Assembly (NCBI RefSeq): GCF_036669915.1 | Contig: NC_089316.1 | Location: 8,048,020-8,112,019 of the forward strand | Direction: 5' to 3' | DNA: 64,000 nucleotides | From: Pocillopora verrucosa | Taxonomy: Eukaryota > Cnidaria > Anthozoa > Scleractinia > Pocilloporidae | Shown here: piece by piece, positions 22,919 to 35,400 of the stretch | Layout: each line of letters starts with the position of its first letter | How positions within the stretch are numbered: the first letter of the stretch is position 1 | The notes under the pieces: generated by a model | What the model saw: only the letters and a program-made list of their open reading frames with translations | Told to the model about the DNA's origin: nothing | Databases searched by the model: none | Made by a program: the position numbers and the translations under genes

Positions 22919-24112
22919 TGAAAGATGTAATTCGTTTGCAATACAAGCGTTGGGCAAACGACAAATCTGAATAGACCATAATTAATTTAATTTATGACGC
23001 GTATCCTAAGAAAGGTGGTAAATATTAACGCAGTGCTCAAACGTCTGCGTATGCATGGCCATTTTAAGAACCAGGTGGCGTATGTTCAGGCTGTCAGAAG
23101 CAAAATGTTTCAGTAGAGTAAAAAACTGACAAACAAGTAATTCACGGTGTTTTAAAAGCGTATGAATTCTTTGGTAAAGGTCAAAAGTAAATGGTTAATC
23201 AACAGGATACACGCGCTTAAAAATTCTGGAGTTTTCCTTTCCTCCACTTTTTTTTCCTTTTACAGACTTCTGTTAACGATTCACTTTTTCTTTTGCTCAT
23301 TTTGCTAGACTGTGGTTGTTTCTTATGTTATCCTTTGATATTTTGCACGGAAAATCTGCTCATGGCCAGCCAGAATTGACCCCTCGCCTATTCCCTAAGT
23401 ATCATTAAAATCAATCTCGGTTGCGCGGGTCGACTCATCGTGGAGAGTTAGATCTTTTCTTTGGCTCACGCCTAAGGAAAAAACGAAAAGCATATTTCTT
23501 TCCTTCACGACCAAGCTCAAATTTCACCATCTTCCTTGTTCTTTCTATTGTATTCCAATTCCCCTGTAAACTATCAAACGAATAGATTCGATGACTATTG
23601 CATTACAAACTCTGGTTGTAAAGCTGGTTGAGCTGTTTAACTCTTTAACTTAAAGTGATTTGTCTGGTAATTCTCTATTTTTGTCTACATGAGGTTTTGC
23701 AGTGAAGTAGGTGTCTCAACAAAAATTGATAATAAATTAGTGACTATATTTTCGTAGTTTCATCAACTTTTGCTGGGTGATGTTTTTAAAATTGTTAGAA
23801 GATGTTTCATTTCAATCACTACTGGAAGCTTAAAGGTAAGTTAACCAAGAAACAAACTTAAACATGGGAATACGGAACACCAAAACTTTAGAAATTTAAA
23901 GGCGCCAAAAGGGATCGATGATAAACAAAACAGATCCCTATAGTATTTACTGTAAAGTTGCATCGGCGCTTTGCTTCAGAACAAGAGAAAGATATTGTAG
24001 TAGTGTAGTGAAGCCACAAAGGTACACTACAAAGGCTTAAAAACATACGCTCTCGCACACACCTTTAAGTTCCCGGATATTTGCGAATTACCGCTGTCCT
24101 AATACACTACAG

Positions 24113-25976
24113 CTATTCCGTACTACAGTAACGGGTATTACATGTTGGTACTCCAGAGAAGTAATATACGTAATAAGAGCCACAGTTTCTTACTTGGATG
24201 TAGGTGGACCATCTACAACAGTTTGAAAACCAGTGAAAGCAGACCTGCCTGGTAACTTGACCCTCAGCCACTGTGGGATGAACTCCATTTAACCAGCTTG
24301 AGATATCAGCTGTACACCTATGAGTTGGTGGACAAGTGGTTGGCATTTTTGTTCCTGCAGCTCCTTGGAAACGATACCAGCCATGGGGGAGTGAGTTATC
24401 GCACAAAGCAGACCCGGCTTTGGGGATTGTGGATTTACGGTCGGCACTGGTCAGACTTGAGTAACTTTGGCACTCCTCGACTGAAGCAAACATTACTTCG
24501 TTGGATTAATCAGTAAGGAGTTCACGCGTATGAAAAGTCAATGAAAGTTCAAATCAAATTAATTACAAATTATTCAATTGGGAAAATTCTTTTGATTATT
24601 TTGTATCATTTGTTGGATGCCCAAGCTACTATTTCATACCTTGGCATGATTTACCATCGCCAATGTATCCTTCGTTACAGGTGCAGTTGTGAGAACCTTC
24701 AGTGTTGGTACAATTCGCATTTACGTCACACACAGTATTGCTGTCTTTGCATTCATCTATATCTGATTGGAAAGTAATCAAAAGAAGTCAATGCTAGCAA
24801 AGATTCCTTGAATGATTTACGCATGAGAATCGAATTAACAAATAGATTCCAAGTTGCCGTCCGTCTGTTCAGTAATAGATCACAGAGGACGTCAAAATGT
24901 GATGACGTCATCTATACGTCTGTCCTCCAATAGATCATAAGTGACAACCAATCAGAATGCGTGCATAACTGAGCTTATTATATAATATTGTACCATAGCG
25001 TCACGATAATTTTCTACCTGAGCATGAGTGTCCATCCCCAGTAAATCCTTCTTTACAGGTGCAATTATAAAACCCAACAGTATTGGAGCAGTTTGCATTC
25101 TTGTCACAGACATCGTTGCTGCTTTTACATTCATCGATATCTAATTGGAAATTGATCGAAAGAAAACATTAAGACAAGGTCCAAACACTGTGTAAAGTAA
25201 TTCTGTTCTTGGTATACTGACTTACCTCCCAAGTTCATGTCGCAATAAACCAACTTTGAACTCCCGACATAAGTTGGATCCAACCAGTACTTTTTACTGA
25301 TGCTGCTTTTTCCTTCACTTAGTTTTATCTCTTGGCACGATAACGCTGGTAATTCAGGAATAGATCCTAAGGGGGCTACGATATAGACATGACTTCATTA
25401 ATGGTTTGAGGGTAATAGAAGTTGCAATACAGATTAGAGATGAATATATATTTGTCTGGGCGAGATAAACATGGAATGATAATAATTAAGAGCTGTGAAG
25501 TTTAGCTGCTATTAATATAGAATGGAGGGTGAATTTTGCTTTAAGACAGTGCCCCTATTTAATAACAAAGCAATCAGACACTTGCTCTCGGAAAGTGATG
25601 GGTTTTTACTAAGAACTCACTGAAAAAGATTTGTATGTAAAATAAACTAGACCGGATACGTACCTCTACCACTGAGGCGTCCCATGTAAAAGCGTAAACC
25701 ATCTGGCTGGAAATTCTCGGGCCTTGCTTCCTTAGTTCGGATGTTCAATTCACAGGACTTTTCCCCAATTACATAATTGTAGCTTTGACATATCGTTTCT
25801 CTCTCGCAGGTGATATCGCACACATGAGGAGCTGTTACTGGGACCTTTTTAAAGACGAATCCTTTGAGAGCCATACCAGGTACGTTAACTTCTGTCTTGC
25901 ATGTATTTTTAGCAGTAGAGAAGTTCATGAGATACAAAGAGGCTAGGAAGATTAAGAAGCTTGAATTCCTCGCCAT
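24113..25976 (-). CDS. gene B: secreted PAN / fibrinogen-start / 2xEGF / D8C protein
   Basis: Exons 25976-25664, 25375-25226, 25140-25018, 24762-24640 and 24480-24113 join in frame to 358 aa, all junctions phase 1. The signal peptide (about 1-22) precedes a PAN-like domain, the fibrinogen-like SCQEIK...YCDM segment, two EGF repeats (155-236) and a D8C domain (237-358). This D8C has ten cysteines, including TTC and a CC pair found in vertebrate uromodulin-type domains but lost in A and C. The ATG at 25976 was chosen over an upstream in-frame ATG because it gives a compact signal peptide and the family's 313-base exon. The gene is intact. The DNA upstream is shared with gene C, so promoter control may be similar. 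Confidence 0.9.
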
Positions 25977-26619
25977 TCCCGCTGATGCAGAAATTGGAAA
26001 GTGTAGATTACTTAGCCAAACCAGTAGACAAAAAATTATGACAACAGATAGACAGACAGACAAACAAACATGAAGCAAAGTAGAAATCAATTCTGAATCG
26101 ACTGTATCTTAGCAATAAGAAAAGTACAACTTATAAGATTTAATTAAAATAATTGAAGGCCTTTTTTTTATATTTTCCCCGCCCAACTGTTTCCGTGGCA
26201 AGAGTCCACTTTTTAATGATGCTACTCGTTATTTCGCCATTCTACCTAGAAAAGAAAATCAAGTCGATACAATTGCAAAGGCCATAGGTTTTAAACAAGT
26301 TATCCCCACGCTTTATACATATTAAAGCAAATTCCCGCACGAATGGCACAATTTTTTGGTTATTTGATTAGCTTCGTAGCACAAAAAAACTTCAAAATCT
26401 TGGAGAAAAAATAGAGTTTTGTAAGCTCAACCATCATCATTCTTAAACTAAATAAGCACACCTTCTATGGATGACGATCTATGGTGATGTTAAGAATCAT
26501 CCGTGTACATACGGTATACAAAATGGAGCGCTCATGGAAACATCGAAGTTTTCTAAAATATGATATTTTGATTGAATAACATAGGTATACTCGAAGAAAA
26601 AGAACTCGATCAGAGTGCT

Positions 26620-26700
26620 CGCAATAGGAATCGAATTTATGGCTCTCTGATTAGTACTTCGGATATTCTGCCAACTCGTGGCAGGCTAGGCCGTTAGGCT
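26620..26700 (-). mobile_element. tRNA-like SINE, copy upstream of gene B
   Basis: Minus-strand sequence has a B-box-like ATTCGATTCCTATTGCGAG and a tail with TTCTTTTTCTTCG. The same element at the same relative place upstream of gene C (38095-38190) shows it was there before the B/C duplication. Confidence 0.6.
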
Positions 26701-27339
26701 ATGTGCGTAGTGACAAACTTCATGCACATTGCTAGCACATGAATGTCGAATGTGATGCTTTCGCGCAATGATTTAACTAAATTAAAAAAAACTAAAAACT
26801 AAAAGCTGACACATTGAAGAATTCTCTCTTGCTCAACACTAAAGAAAAAAATTGTTCTAAAACCTTGCGTCACACAGTAAATCACAAAAAGTCGTAGAAA
26901 GTCGATAAAAAGAAAGAAAATTAAACGTTTCTCATTCTCTGCCCAAGATTTCAACATTTAAAATTTTTCTGTGTCGAGCAGCAACACCCGACTTACGTCT
27001 ATTATGCTGCATAAAGACAGCGTTCATCATCAATTAACATATTCTTTTTGAACAAATTACTTGAAAAAAAATAGTAAATAGCTCACGTCGTAAATCCGTC
27101 GATTTGAAAGATCCTTTCTCTGTTAGTTAGAGAATTAGAGATATTACAGTCATTCCAACATCTTATCCCATTACATAGCTGCAAGGAGAGGGAGATCATC
27201 TCATCCTAGTTTTTTCGGAAAATGTTTTTCTTTTCTATTCTTTTTTCTTAGAAAGGAATAATTATCATACTATATCGAAATAATCATTTAAAAATGAAAT
27301 GTCTCATTCTCAGATTTTTAACTTGCTAGCGTCAAAGAA

Positions 27340-28541
27340 AACTGGCTCACGTTTTTTAGCATGTAACACGCTTCCTCCAGAGTTTTTAGCGAGGAATAAA
27401 AAACCCTCTAAAAACGGACAGTATGCTAATTGGAATGTCAAGAGACAATGTAAAGTACAACTTCAAAGTTGTATCAGAGTATCTGAGGTCTTTTGGCTTC
27501 TCTCAGCTTTTGTGGAATGATACCTTTGATGTTCCTATCTAGTGTTGTTAACTCACGTAGATAGCCTTACCAAATTGGTTAAGTAGAATTTCAAGTAGCT
27601 GCGGTTCAAAAAAAATTAGAAATTAGAAATTAGATATAGAAATATTCATGAAAAGGCTCAGTTTGGAAACACATTGAATCAGGGAAACTAAATCCTAAAA
27701 TTGATGGTCTGGTCTTACATAGCAGCCGTAATTAGTTTGCCGTCAAAAATTTACCAAACTCTATTTTGGGATTGAAGCCAAACTTATTCTACGAAACTCT
27801 AGGGCTGATGAATATAAGAAATGCGATCCTTAAACATCTGCAGCTGATTGTCAACGAGTTAAACATGCTCTCTTTCAACTTCATCGTTTCTGTTTTGGTT
27901 CCTCGCGTGCAACAAAATTCAACAAAATTCGGGCGGGAATTTGAGTAATATAATCGTTAATTCTGTCTACGATGTTTGTAAATCAACGGCGAAAAAACCT
28001 GTTTCATTAATTTCAAAGTAAAATTTAATCGGTACAAATTATTAGCTTTAGGCACGAAGTAGAGTTCGGTAAATTTTGATTACAGACCTACGAAAGCTAT
28101 ACTTTAAAATGAGCTCTTAGGAGTATTTTGGTAACAAATCCCTCTCGGTTTTCCATTATCCATTGCCTAACTAAAGAAACTCATCCATTACCTAATTAAG
28201 GAAAAAATAATTTAGCTTCAAGAAAAAAAACTGGTTTACCTTTTTTAGCATGTAGCACGCTTCCTCCAGAGTTTTTAGCGAGGAATAAAAAACCCTCCAA
28301 AAACAATGCTGTCATTGGCACTTATAACAGTAGTTGCTGTTACAATAGCCAATATCTATCATGCTCTTAATAATTTATTTCTTGCTCCTGTTTGTCGTTG
28401 ATCAACCCTTTAAAGGCGATGCTGTCATCGGTGCTTGTTTCTTGTAACTATAGTTACTGTAACAATATTCCATATTTATCATGCTATTAATAATTCATTT
28501 CTGGTTCCTGTTTGTCGTTGATTAACCTTCTAAAAGCGATG
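27340..28541 (+). repeat. dispersed direct repeats and a 118-bp tandem pair
   Basis: 27340-27415 and 28228-28305 share TTTTTTAGCATGTA and CGCTTCCTCCAGAGTTTTTA plus GCGAGGAATAAAAAACCCTC. Directly after, 28304-28417 and 28418-28541 are two degenerate tandem units sharing CTCCTGTTTGTCGTTGAT-type sequence. Non-coding. Confidence 0.8.
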
Positions 28542-30253
28542 CCGTAAATGCGCTGTTTTTTTGTCCTAAAAAAATCAGAATCTATTAAAAAAATGTACGT
28601 TGCAACTTTTCGAAGTTGTATGAGTGTCTAAAGTGTAACTTAGGATAAAATAAAACAGATGATTTTCATAGAATATTCATCAGCCTTAAGATAAAAACAA
28701 CCTTAAAGGAATCTTTATATGATGAAATCAATCGCACACACTTCGAATGGCAAAATGGAACCACACTGTTTTGCCCCCCACAACGCATGCTTTACCAGCG
28801 CCAAAAAGGCGTCCTGTATTCTTAAAATATTAATAAAAAGAACCCCTGAACGTCTTTAGTTAAATTCCTTTTGTTTCTCTTTTTTATTTTGGAAGGTAAA
28901 TGCCTGTTTGCGATATCATCCAAATTAAGAACGGCTTTGAACATCATGACAACTTTGGAAAACTATGATTTTAAAGCGATCATAGTTTTGATAAAAAAAA
29001 ATGGCAAAAGTGCTGTAACTTCATTCATTTTCCTTTTCTCCTTCCTTTCTATAGATTCTACAATCCGCCACGGCTGCCTGCGTTTAGAAGTTGCATTGCA
29101 AAGTGTTAGAAGGTGTTAGCAATATTTGACTTTCCAAATATGGAAAGATAACCTGTCAATTCTGAGTAATTCTCTTAATTCATGGTACTCTTTCTTATCT
29201 TGGGAGCTTTGAATAAATTTGAAAATGTCATAACAAGTAGAAAGACGCTTCAGTTTAATCTTGGGTTTATGAGCCGCAATAACTCTTAAAAAAAAAAAAA
29301 AAAAAAAAACTCTAAATTTGCAACCCCTTCGTCACCACAATATGATATGGTATCGTATAATTTGCTTAAAATGAGAGACAGGTCCTAAAAACTATTTATG
29401 ACCATCATTTGAATGCAAAACTTTTGATACTAATAGAGACTCGTGATCCTAATAACCACTAGTCCTAAAGAATTTTCTAATTTAATTTACAGGTGCCGCT
29501 TTGGTTTACAACTTTGGCGCTTATATTCCTGTTTTGTTTCTACCGCTGAGAACTATAGAAATTTAAAAAAAAAGGAATAAAAGAATTGTGAAACTATTTC
29601 GAAAAAAGTGTCTGGGACATGGTGTTTGTTTCCGTTGAGAGACTCGAAGTTTGAGGCGTACTCATTTAGCGTCACTCTCAGGGTCCTGTTCGCGGTTCGA
29701 GATATTATCAGATTTTAATTCATTTGATGCCCGATAGCCTTTCCATATTCGTTCTAGTGCGCTGATTAATTTTAAACAAATAGATCATTTTTATGTTTCG
29801 CAAGAAATCGATTCCGTTGCGTTATTTTTGAGATTATGTTGGGAAAAGTTTCAAGTTATCACGTTGACTTATTTTCCAACGATTACGGTCCATCTATTTG
29901 CTAATTAGAATGATAAATCCAACTTTTAGTGGTTTGGGCCAGGTTACCTATGAGTAAGAGTCTCTTTATTTTTCTTCTCCTTAACATTTATGGAGATATC
30001 AGGTGTGTTAATTTGATAGACGGTAATGACTTCTTAGCGTACAACAAAGTTACTCTCATTTCACCAATAGGCCTCGAAGGAAAGCTTAGGAAAATCTCTG
30101 GTCATAAAATGTCACCTGATTGGCAATTCACCTCTATAATAACAATAACCGTAACGTATCAAAGAAAAAGTGCGCGGTGTGCGGTGAAAACACATTTATT
30201 GTTGATTTTACTGTATATTGTTTGTGTCATTGTTGTTGTTGTTTTTTTTTCAG

Positions 30254-30326
30254 AGTAACGCCAGCATGTGCACCCACATTCGTGGTGTACGAAAACGTTA
30301 TTCTCTTCCTTTGGCCAAACAAATGA
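30254..30326 (+). pseudogene. orphan last exon of SLC25A32
   Basis: Seventy-three bases behind a pyrimidine-rich CAG acceptor, the same length and phase as the genuine last exon (7539-7467). They encode [20 protein letters not shown] ending PNK and stop. No other carrier exon lies upstream; the homology ends at about 30190. It was carried here with arm 2 and is not expected to make a protein. Changes such as A-L to A-P and a Trp suggest relaxed selection. Confidence 0.93.
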
Positions 30327-32388
30327 CATCGACAGGATAAATAATGCAATCCAGCCATGGGTAGCAAATGAATGTACATCCCTTAGCACTAACAAAGGCA
30401 AAAACTGTAAAAAATGCCTTTTTGCAAGGTTTTTTTTTATTACTATTTACTTAAAGATAATTAACAATTGAATTCTAACGATACTTGTGACAAATTACTT
30501 GCAATTTAATGAAGAAAGATGTTCAATATAAATTAATTATAAGAAAGTAAATTAATTTAGTTAACTGTACAAAAGATTGACCTTATTTTCGTTTTTCTGT
30601 TACTTACGTTACAATCTTTTTCATCAACTCTCTCCATTTGTTACTGTATCGTTGTGATGTTAAGTTACAACCAGTTTTGATTGATTGCTCTGTTTTTACT
30701 TCACTAGGTTCTGGTTTCATGCATTTTCTGGACTAATTCCTTGTTGTTCTTGTTATTATTCCCTGGTTATCTATATTAATTCCATTACAAAAATTGTGAA
30801 AGCCTCTCTTCGCGATTGCTATTAAGTGAATTTGAAGAGTCTTTTACATAACCTTTCATCAGATGAGTGGTGTCGAGAACCTACTCTGGCCCGTGGATTA
30901 CACTGCCCTTAACATTTACTGTCGTGTTCGTGTTATGAAAGTCAGCTGAAAAAAATCCGTGTAAGGTAAATGTATTTACAAAGAGATACATAGTTTTTGT
31001 TAAATGATGAGATAATATACACGATGTCTGTCTATTTACACCACTCAAGGAGCTGAGCCACAAAGTGACCCAGCTCATATCACTTCCCTTTAAAAAGATC
31101 AACAACAGTTTTTCTATATTTTGATACGTTGTTAATAAACTCGCCCTACTTTGCCCCATTTGCTTTGTGTTCAGGTCTCTTCTTGTAAATTAGAGACAAA
31201 TGAAATGAAAAACATTTATATAGCGCCATCTTCCATTAATTGTCCACGCCGCTTTACAATACTCTAAAAACCGTAAAAATTAAATTCCTAAGAATTAAAT
31301 ACACTATAACTACAAGTACAAATTAAATGCACATCTAATTTCCCGAAGACTAGTATTAGAATATTGAAATATCAGGCTTTGGGGGTGGGGGGGGGGGGGG
31401 GGTTTCTTTCCCGCGCTTATTATTTTTCATAGGATTCTTTGAATATTTTTGCATCATAAAAAAAGGAAAATTTCACAGTGAGAAACTGTGATTTTGATTT
31501 TAAATCTAACATTCTTGTGAAAAGTTGTTGGTAATGTACTTAACCGGTGTACAAAGTTGTTTACAACTTGTGTTTACCTATGCTACTCCAAGTACTTATT
31601 TTTAACGCATCGCAGCTCTAAATACTGTTCTTTTGCGTGTTTATGTTTGAAAAACAAGTCAACTTTTGAAAGCTACTTGCAGTTTTTAAACTGCACTCGC
31701 CCTACGGGTTCATAAAATCTGGTTAGCCTTTGAAAACTTACTCGTGCTGATTTCTTCCAAATTGCACTCGAAATGCCTGATTTCCTATACAAATTGTTGC
31801 GAAAATTATTTTAACAAATTTTATCTTGAATAAATGACCTGCCCGCGCGCTTAGTTAAGTAAGCTCTATAGGAACACTTTGAAGCCATTGTGTAAAGATC
31901 TTTAGCTTAGATTCAAATCAGTCTGAGATGTAAGCGATCCATTTCGAATGCATCCTAGTCGATTCGGTCACATTTGATACACGGTTACGACAGGCTAAAC
32001 CATCGAGGTTTGCTTACTGAGCGTCCGAAAATTCGTGATTATCATCACTTTTTTTTCTACGCCTATAAAGTAAGATGGCGCCTACTGGTCATTCCACTGA
32101 CCTACGCTAAAATAACCATGGTTAATAGTTACAGCAATAGAAGGATGAAAAAAAAACGAAAAATTAATACATAAACAAAAGGCTCGAAAACCATAAGTTT
32201 GAGAGTTTGCGTTTCTCTGCGATGACAGAGGCTATCTAATGAGAATTATCACTATGGTGAAATCAATAACTGTTTGCCACAGGTTAAAATCTGCTGATAA
32301 TGTTTATGATAGAAAAGAAAGGTTAACTATGTCACATGGTAAAAGCGGTTAGAGTCCTCTTGCTACGCAAAGTATGTTTGCTTCATAT
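30327..32388. other. intergenic, counterpart of 5358-7466
   Basis: Reverse-complement match to the gene A / SLC25A32 gap, with indels. A poly-G run at 31381-31402 and about 190 bases around 31200-31380 are present only in this arm. No gene seen. Confidence 0.7.
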
Positions 32389-32499
32389 TCAGTCTGTACC
32401 ACAGTAGCGATAGTTACAATAACTTGGCTGTTGAAGTTTGTAGATGAAGTAGGATCCACAGTTTTTCACAGAAGTAGTCTTCGTGGCTTTACAACCAGA

Positions 32500-35400
32500 C
32501 TAACGATCGGTAAAGCAGACCTTCCTGAAAACTTCACCATCTTCCACTGCAGGATGAGCACCATCCAACCAGCCTGGCCATTGTGTTCCACATCTGTTTG
32601 TTGGCACACGTGTTGTTGGCATTTTGGTTCCTGCAGCTCCCACAAAACGATACCATCCCTCAGGGAGTTGGTTGTCGCACAATTCTGAACCGTGACTTGT
32701 TAAGTAACTTATCTTTCTATTGGCATCACTCAGGTCTTTATAATCATAGCAAGGATCGGCTACAAAGTAAAATGAAAATGCAGAAGGACTTCGGGTATTA
32801 AAATCAATGGTTCAAGATTTTTTCTAATGTCTTATAATTCTGGCAGCTTGCCAATCAGAGGTGAAACTTGTATTTAACAAGAAAAATGACTATGCATTAA
32901 TTAAGGGGTCAAGTAGTACATGGGATCATGTGTAGGATATCATCACTCGAAGAGGCTCAGTGATATTAAAAATCCAAATGAATTCAGCAGGATCCGAATC
33001 TGAGCTCCTTCTTTCTCAGACAGCGCCTTAAAAGACAGCTCTTGGTAGACTTAAGGTGCAACCAGTACCGTTTACATATGAAAAAATAATAATATGGCCG
33101 ACAGTGGCCACCTCAGCAGCTTGAGGTTAGATTCGAGCAGGAATATTCTAAATATTATAGCAAATAGATTAAATTCACCTTTGCAGTTTTGACCATTTCC
33201 ATTAAATTCAGGCTGGCATTCACAAACAAAGGATCCTTTGGTGTTCGTGTAGATAGCATTCACGTGACAAGAGTGAATTCCTTTACATTCGTCAATATCT
33301 GAGAAACCATATAAATATTTGCACTTTATCATTTCTGTCACTTTAAAAATAGGTGGACTCTCAGTCATGTCAGTATTACTTTGATAATTATAAATAAAAA
33401 AAAAAAATTTTCCTCTTTTTTGTGTTTCACAAATTAAATGTTTGAAACGTATATTTCACCACAAATTTTTGAATTTATCAAGCTATCGGCTCTGAAACAA
33501 CTGGCTTGTTCGTGCAGCTCCCACAAAACGATATCATCCCTCGGGGGGTAAGTCGTCACAAAACACTGTTCCAGATGGCGGTATAGCGTAACTGCTCTTT
33601 CTATTGGCATCACTCAGGTTTTGATAATTACAACATGGGTCGGCTACTAAATTAAATAACATTGAGAAAAGATTGTAGTATCAAAGATAAAATGTTTTTG
33701 TTGACATTTTAAAATCAGTGACTTGTGTTTTACAAGAACAACTATGCATTAAAAAAATTTTTTAAGAAGAATTTGTGTCGGACAATGATGATGCTCATAG
33801 GAACTAAAATCAAATGATAGCATTATAAAGAGTTATGTTTCCCCTTGCTATAATCGCCCATCAACTAAAGCCTGAGTTGTTTGTATGTATCTCAACTCAG
33901 TGGATGCTACCAAATGCGTTTAGGACATTTTTGGTCCTCAGCTCCTACACAATGAAACCAGTCCAAAGGTATTCGGTAGTAACACAATTATTTCCCAGGA
34001 CTGCGTAATAACTGCGTAATAACGTAATAAATATTAGCATCATCCAATTATTTATAATCATGAAGCAAATTGCCTTGCATAAGTCAAATAAGTTTGAATG
34101 ACCATAGCTGTTATTGTGATAAGGTAATTCTCGAAGGTTAGAGAATCTTAAAGGATTTTTACGGTTCCACGAAAAGGGTCAGATAAGGTCAGAGAAAAAT
34201 GTGCAATCCCTTCAGAACTCAGCCTAACCATTTCTTTTTAGATCTTTTTGTTTTTGTTTTTGCTTTTTTTGTTATCATTTTCGCATTCGTCATGAATCTG
34301 GTTAGTGAGATAATTTGGTTTTATTAACTGAGTTGATAATGTAAATTGGCCACTATAAAGAGTTATGAAGCTGACGTTTCGAGCGTAAGCTTTAAAACTC
34401 TATACGATGGCCAATTTACGTCATCAACTAGGTTAATAATACTTAGATACCCTGTTATACTATCCCACCGATGCAGCATCACAGTTTCTTTAGAACCTTA
34501 CCCCCTTCGTCATCGCTCTTTCTATCAGTTCACTAGGGAGGTAGATCACGCGGCATGTTGTAAGAACAACAGAAAAGTTTGTACTTCCGAGCTGGAGGTG
34601 ATTGATTTACTTTTTTTTCGAATGGTTTTCCAACATCTGGAGACGTTTACTACGCTGGTAAACCGTTAGAAAATGCAGTCTGTTACTTTAATAAAAGCCC
34701 TGGGTATTAGCGCAAGATCCATTCGGATGACATTCGTTCATTTTAATGAAGTAAATCAAGGCATGAGCCTGGCTGCATTCGTCAACAACATAAACTTCAA
34801 TTTTCCATAGGTTTACCGGTGCAAGCAACGATATTTTTTTGACCAATCAGAGCGCTCGAAGTATCTTGATAATTTTATAAGCAGTTTTCAACTTCTTACG
34901 CGTAAACGAAAACGGAACGCCTTGGAAAAGCACTTATATATCCAACCTGTAGACAGGGTTCAGAGCCAAACGAGCGATATTATTTTCATACTTTTGTCGA
35001 CCACTTTTACAGGATCTATTTAAAAGCAGAATAACAATGCATCAGTCACCAAAATTGTTCATTCAAAAGTCAGGAACGTTACCTAAGAGGTCCTTAACAC
35101 GAGAAACGGCTACTTGAATTAAAACGAGTTATGAGTGAATGGTACTGCTGTAGTCGAACGTGTCTAAATGTTGAAGCGAATAGATTAAACTCACCTGTGC
35201 AGTTTTGCCCATTTCCAGTATATCCAGCGAGACATTCACATACATGTGATCCGAGGGTGTTTTTGCATTTAGCATTCTTGTAACAGGAGTGATTTCCTCT
35301 ACACTCGTCAATATCTGAGAAACCGTAGATTTGCATTTTATCATTTTTGTTAACTAACAATTTGTAATAACTTTAATCGTTTTAAATAATGAGAAACAAA

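Larger units (their letters stand above)
21354..24112. other. intergenic between collagen-Ig gene and gene B
   Basis: No coding sequence recognised. It contains a short CT-rich microsatellite near 21815-21840, two MITEs and a SINE relic, listed separately. The stretch 22920-24110 shows nothing further. Confidence 0.65.
25977..30253. other. intergenic upstream of gene B
   Basis: 25977-27046 and about 28915-29280 match DNA upstream of gene C (36790-38890). 27046-28915 has no counterpart there and holds the local repeats listed below. A 23-base A run lies near 29287. 29300-30190 shows nothing recognisable. An ORF at 29929-30258 overlaps the splice acceptor of the orphan carrier exon and is not conserved, so it is not called. 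Confidence 0.65.
30190..35330 (-). repeat. arm 2 of the large inverted duplication
   Basis: Reverse-complement counterpart of about 1.9-7.6 kb. It starts at 30190, just upstream of the orphan SLC25A32 exon, and runs through gene C exons 6, 5 and 4. Cassette order between EGF and D8C exons differs from arm 1. Confidence 0.8.

Noticed and set aside
29929-30258. 109-aa ORF with a signal-like start
   Set aside because: It runs through the intron and acceptor before the orphan carrier exon, is not matched in arm 1 and has no domain.
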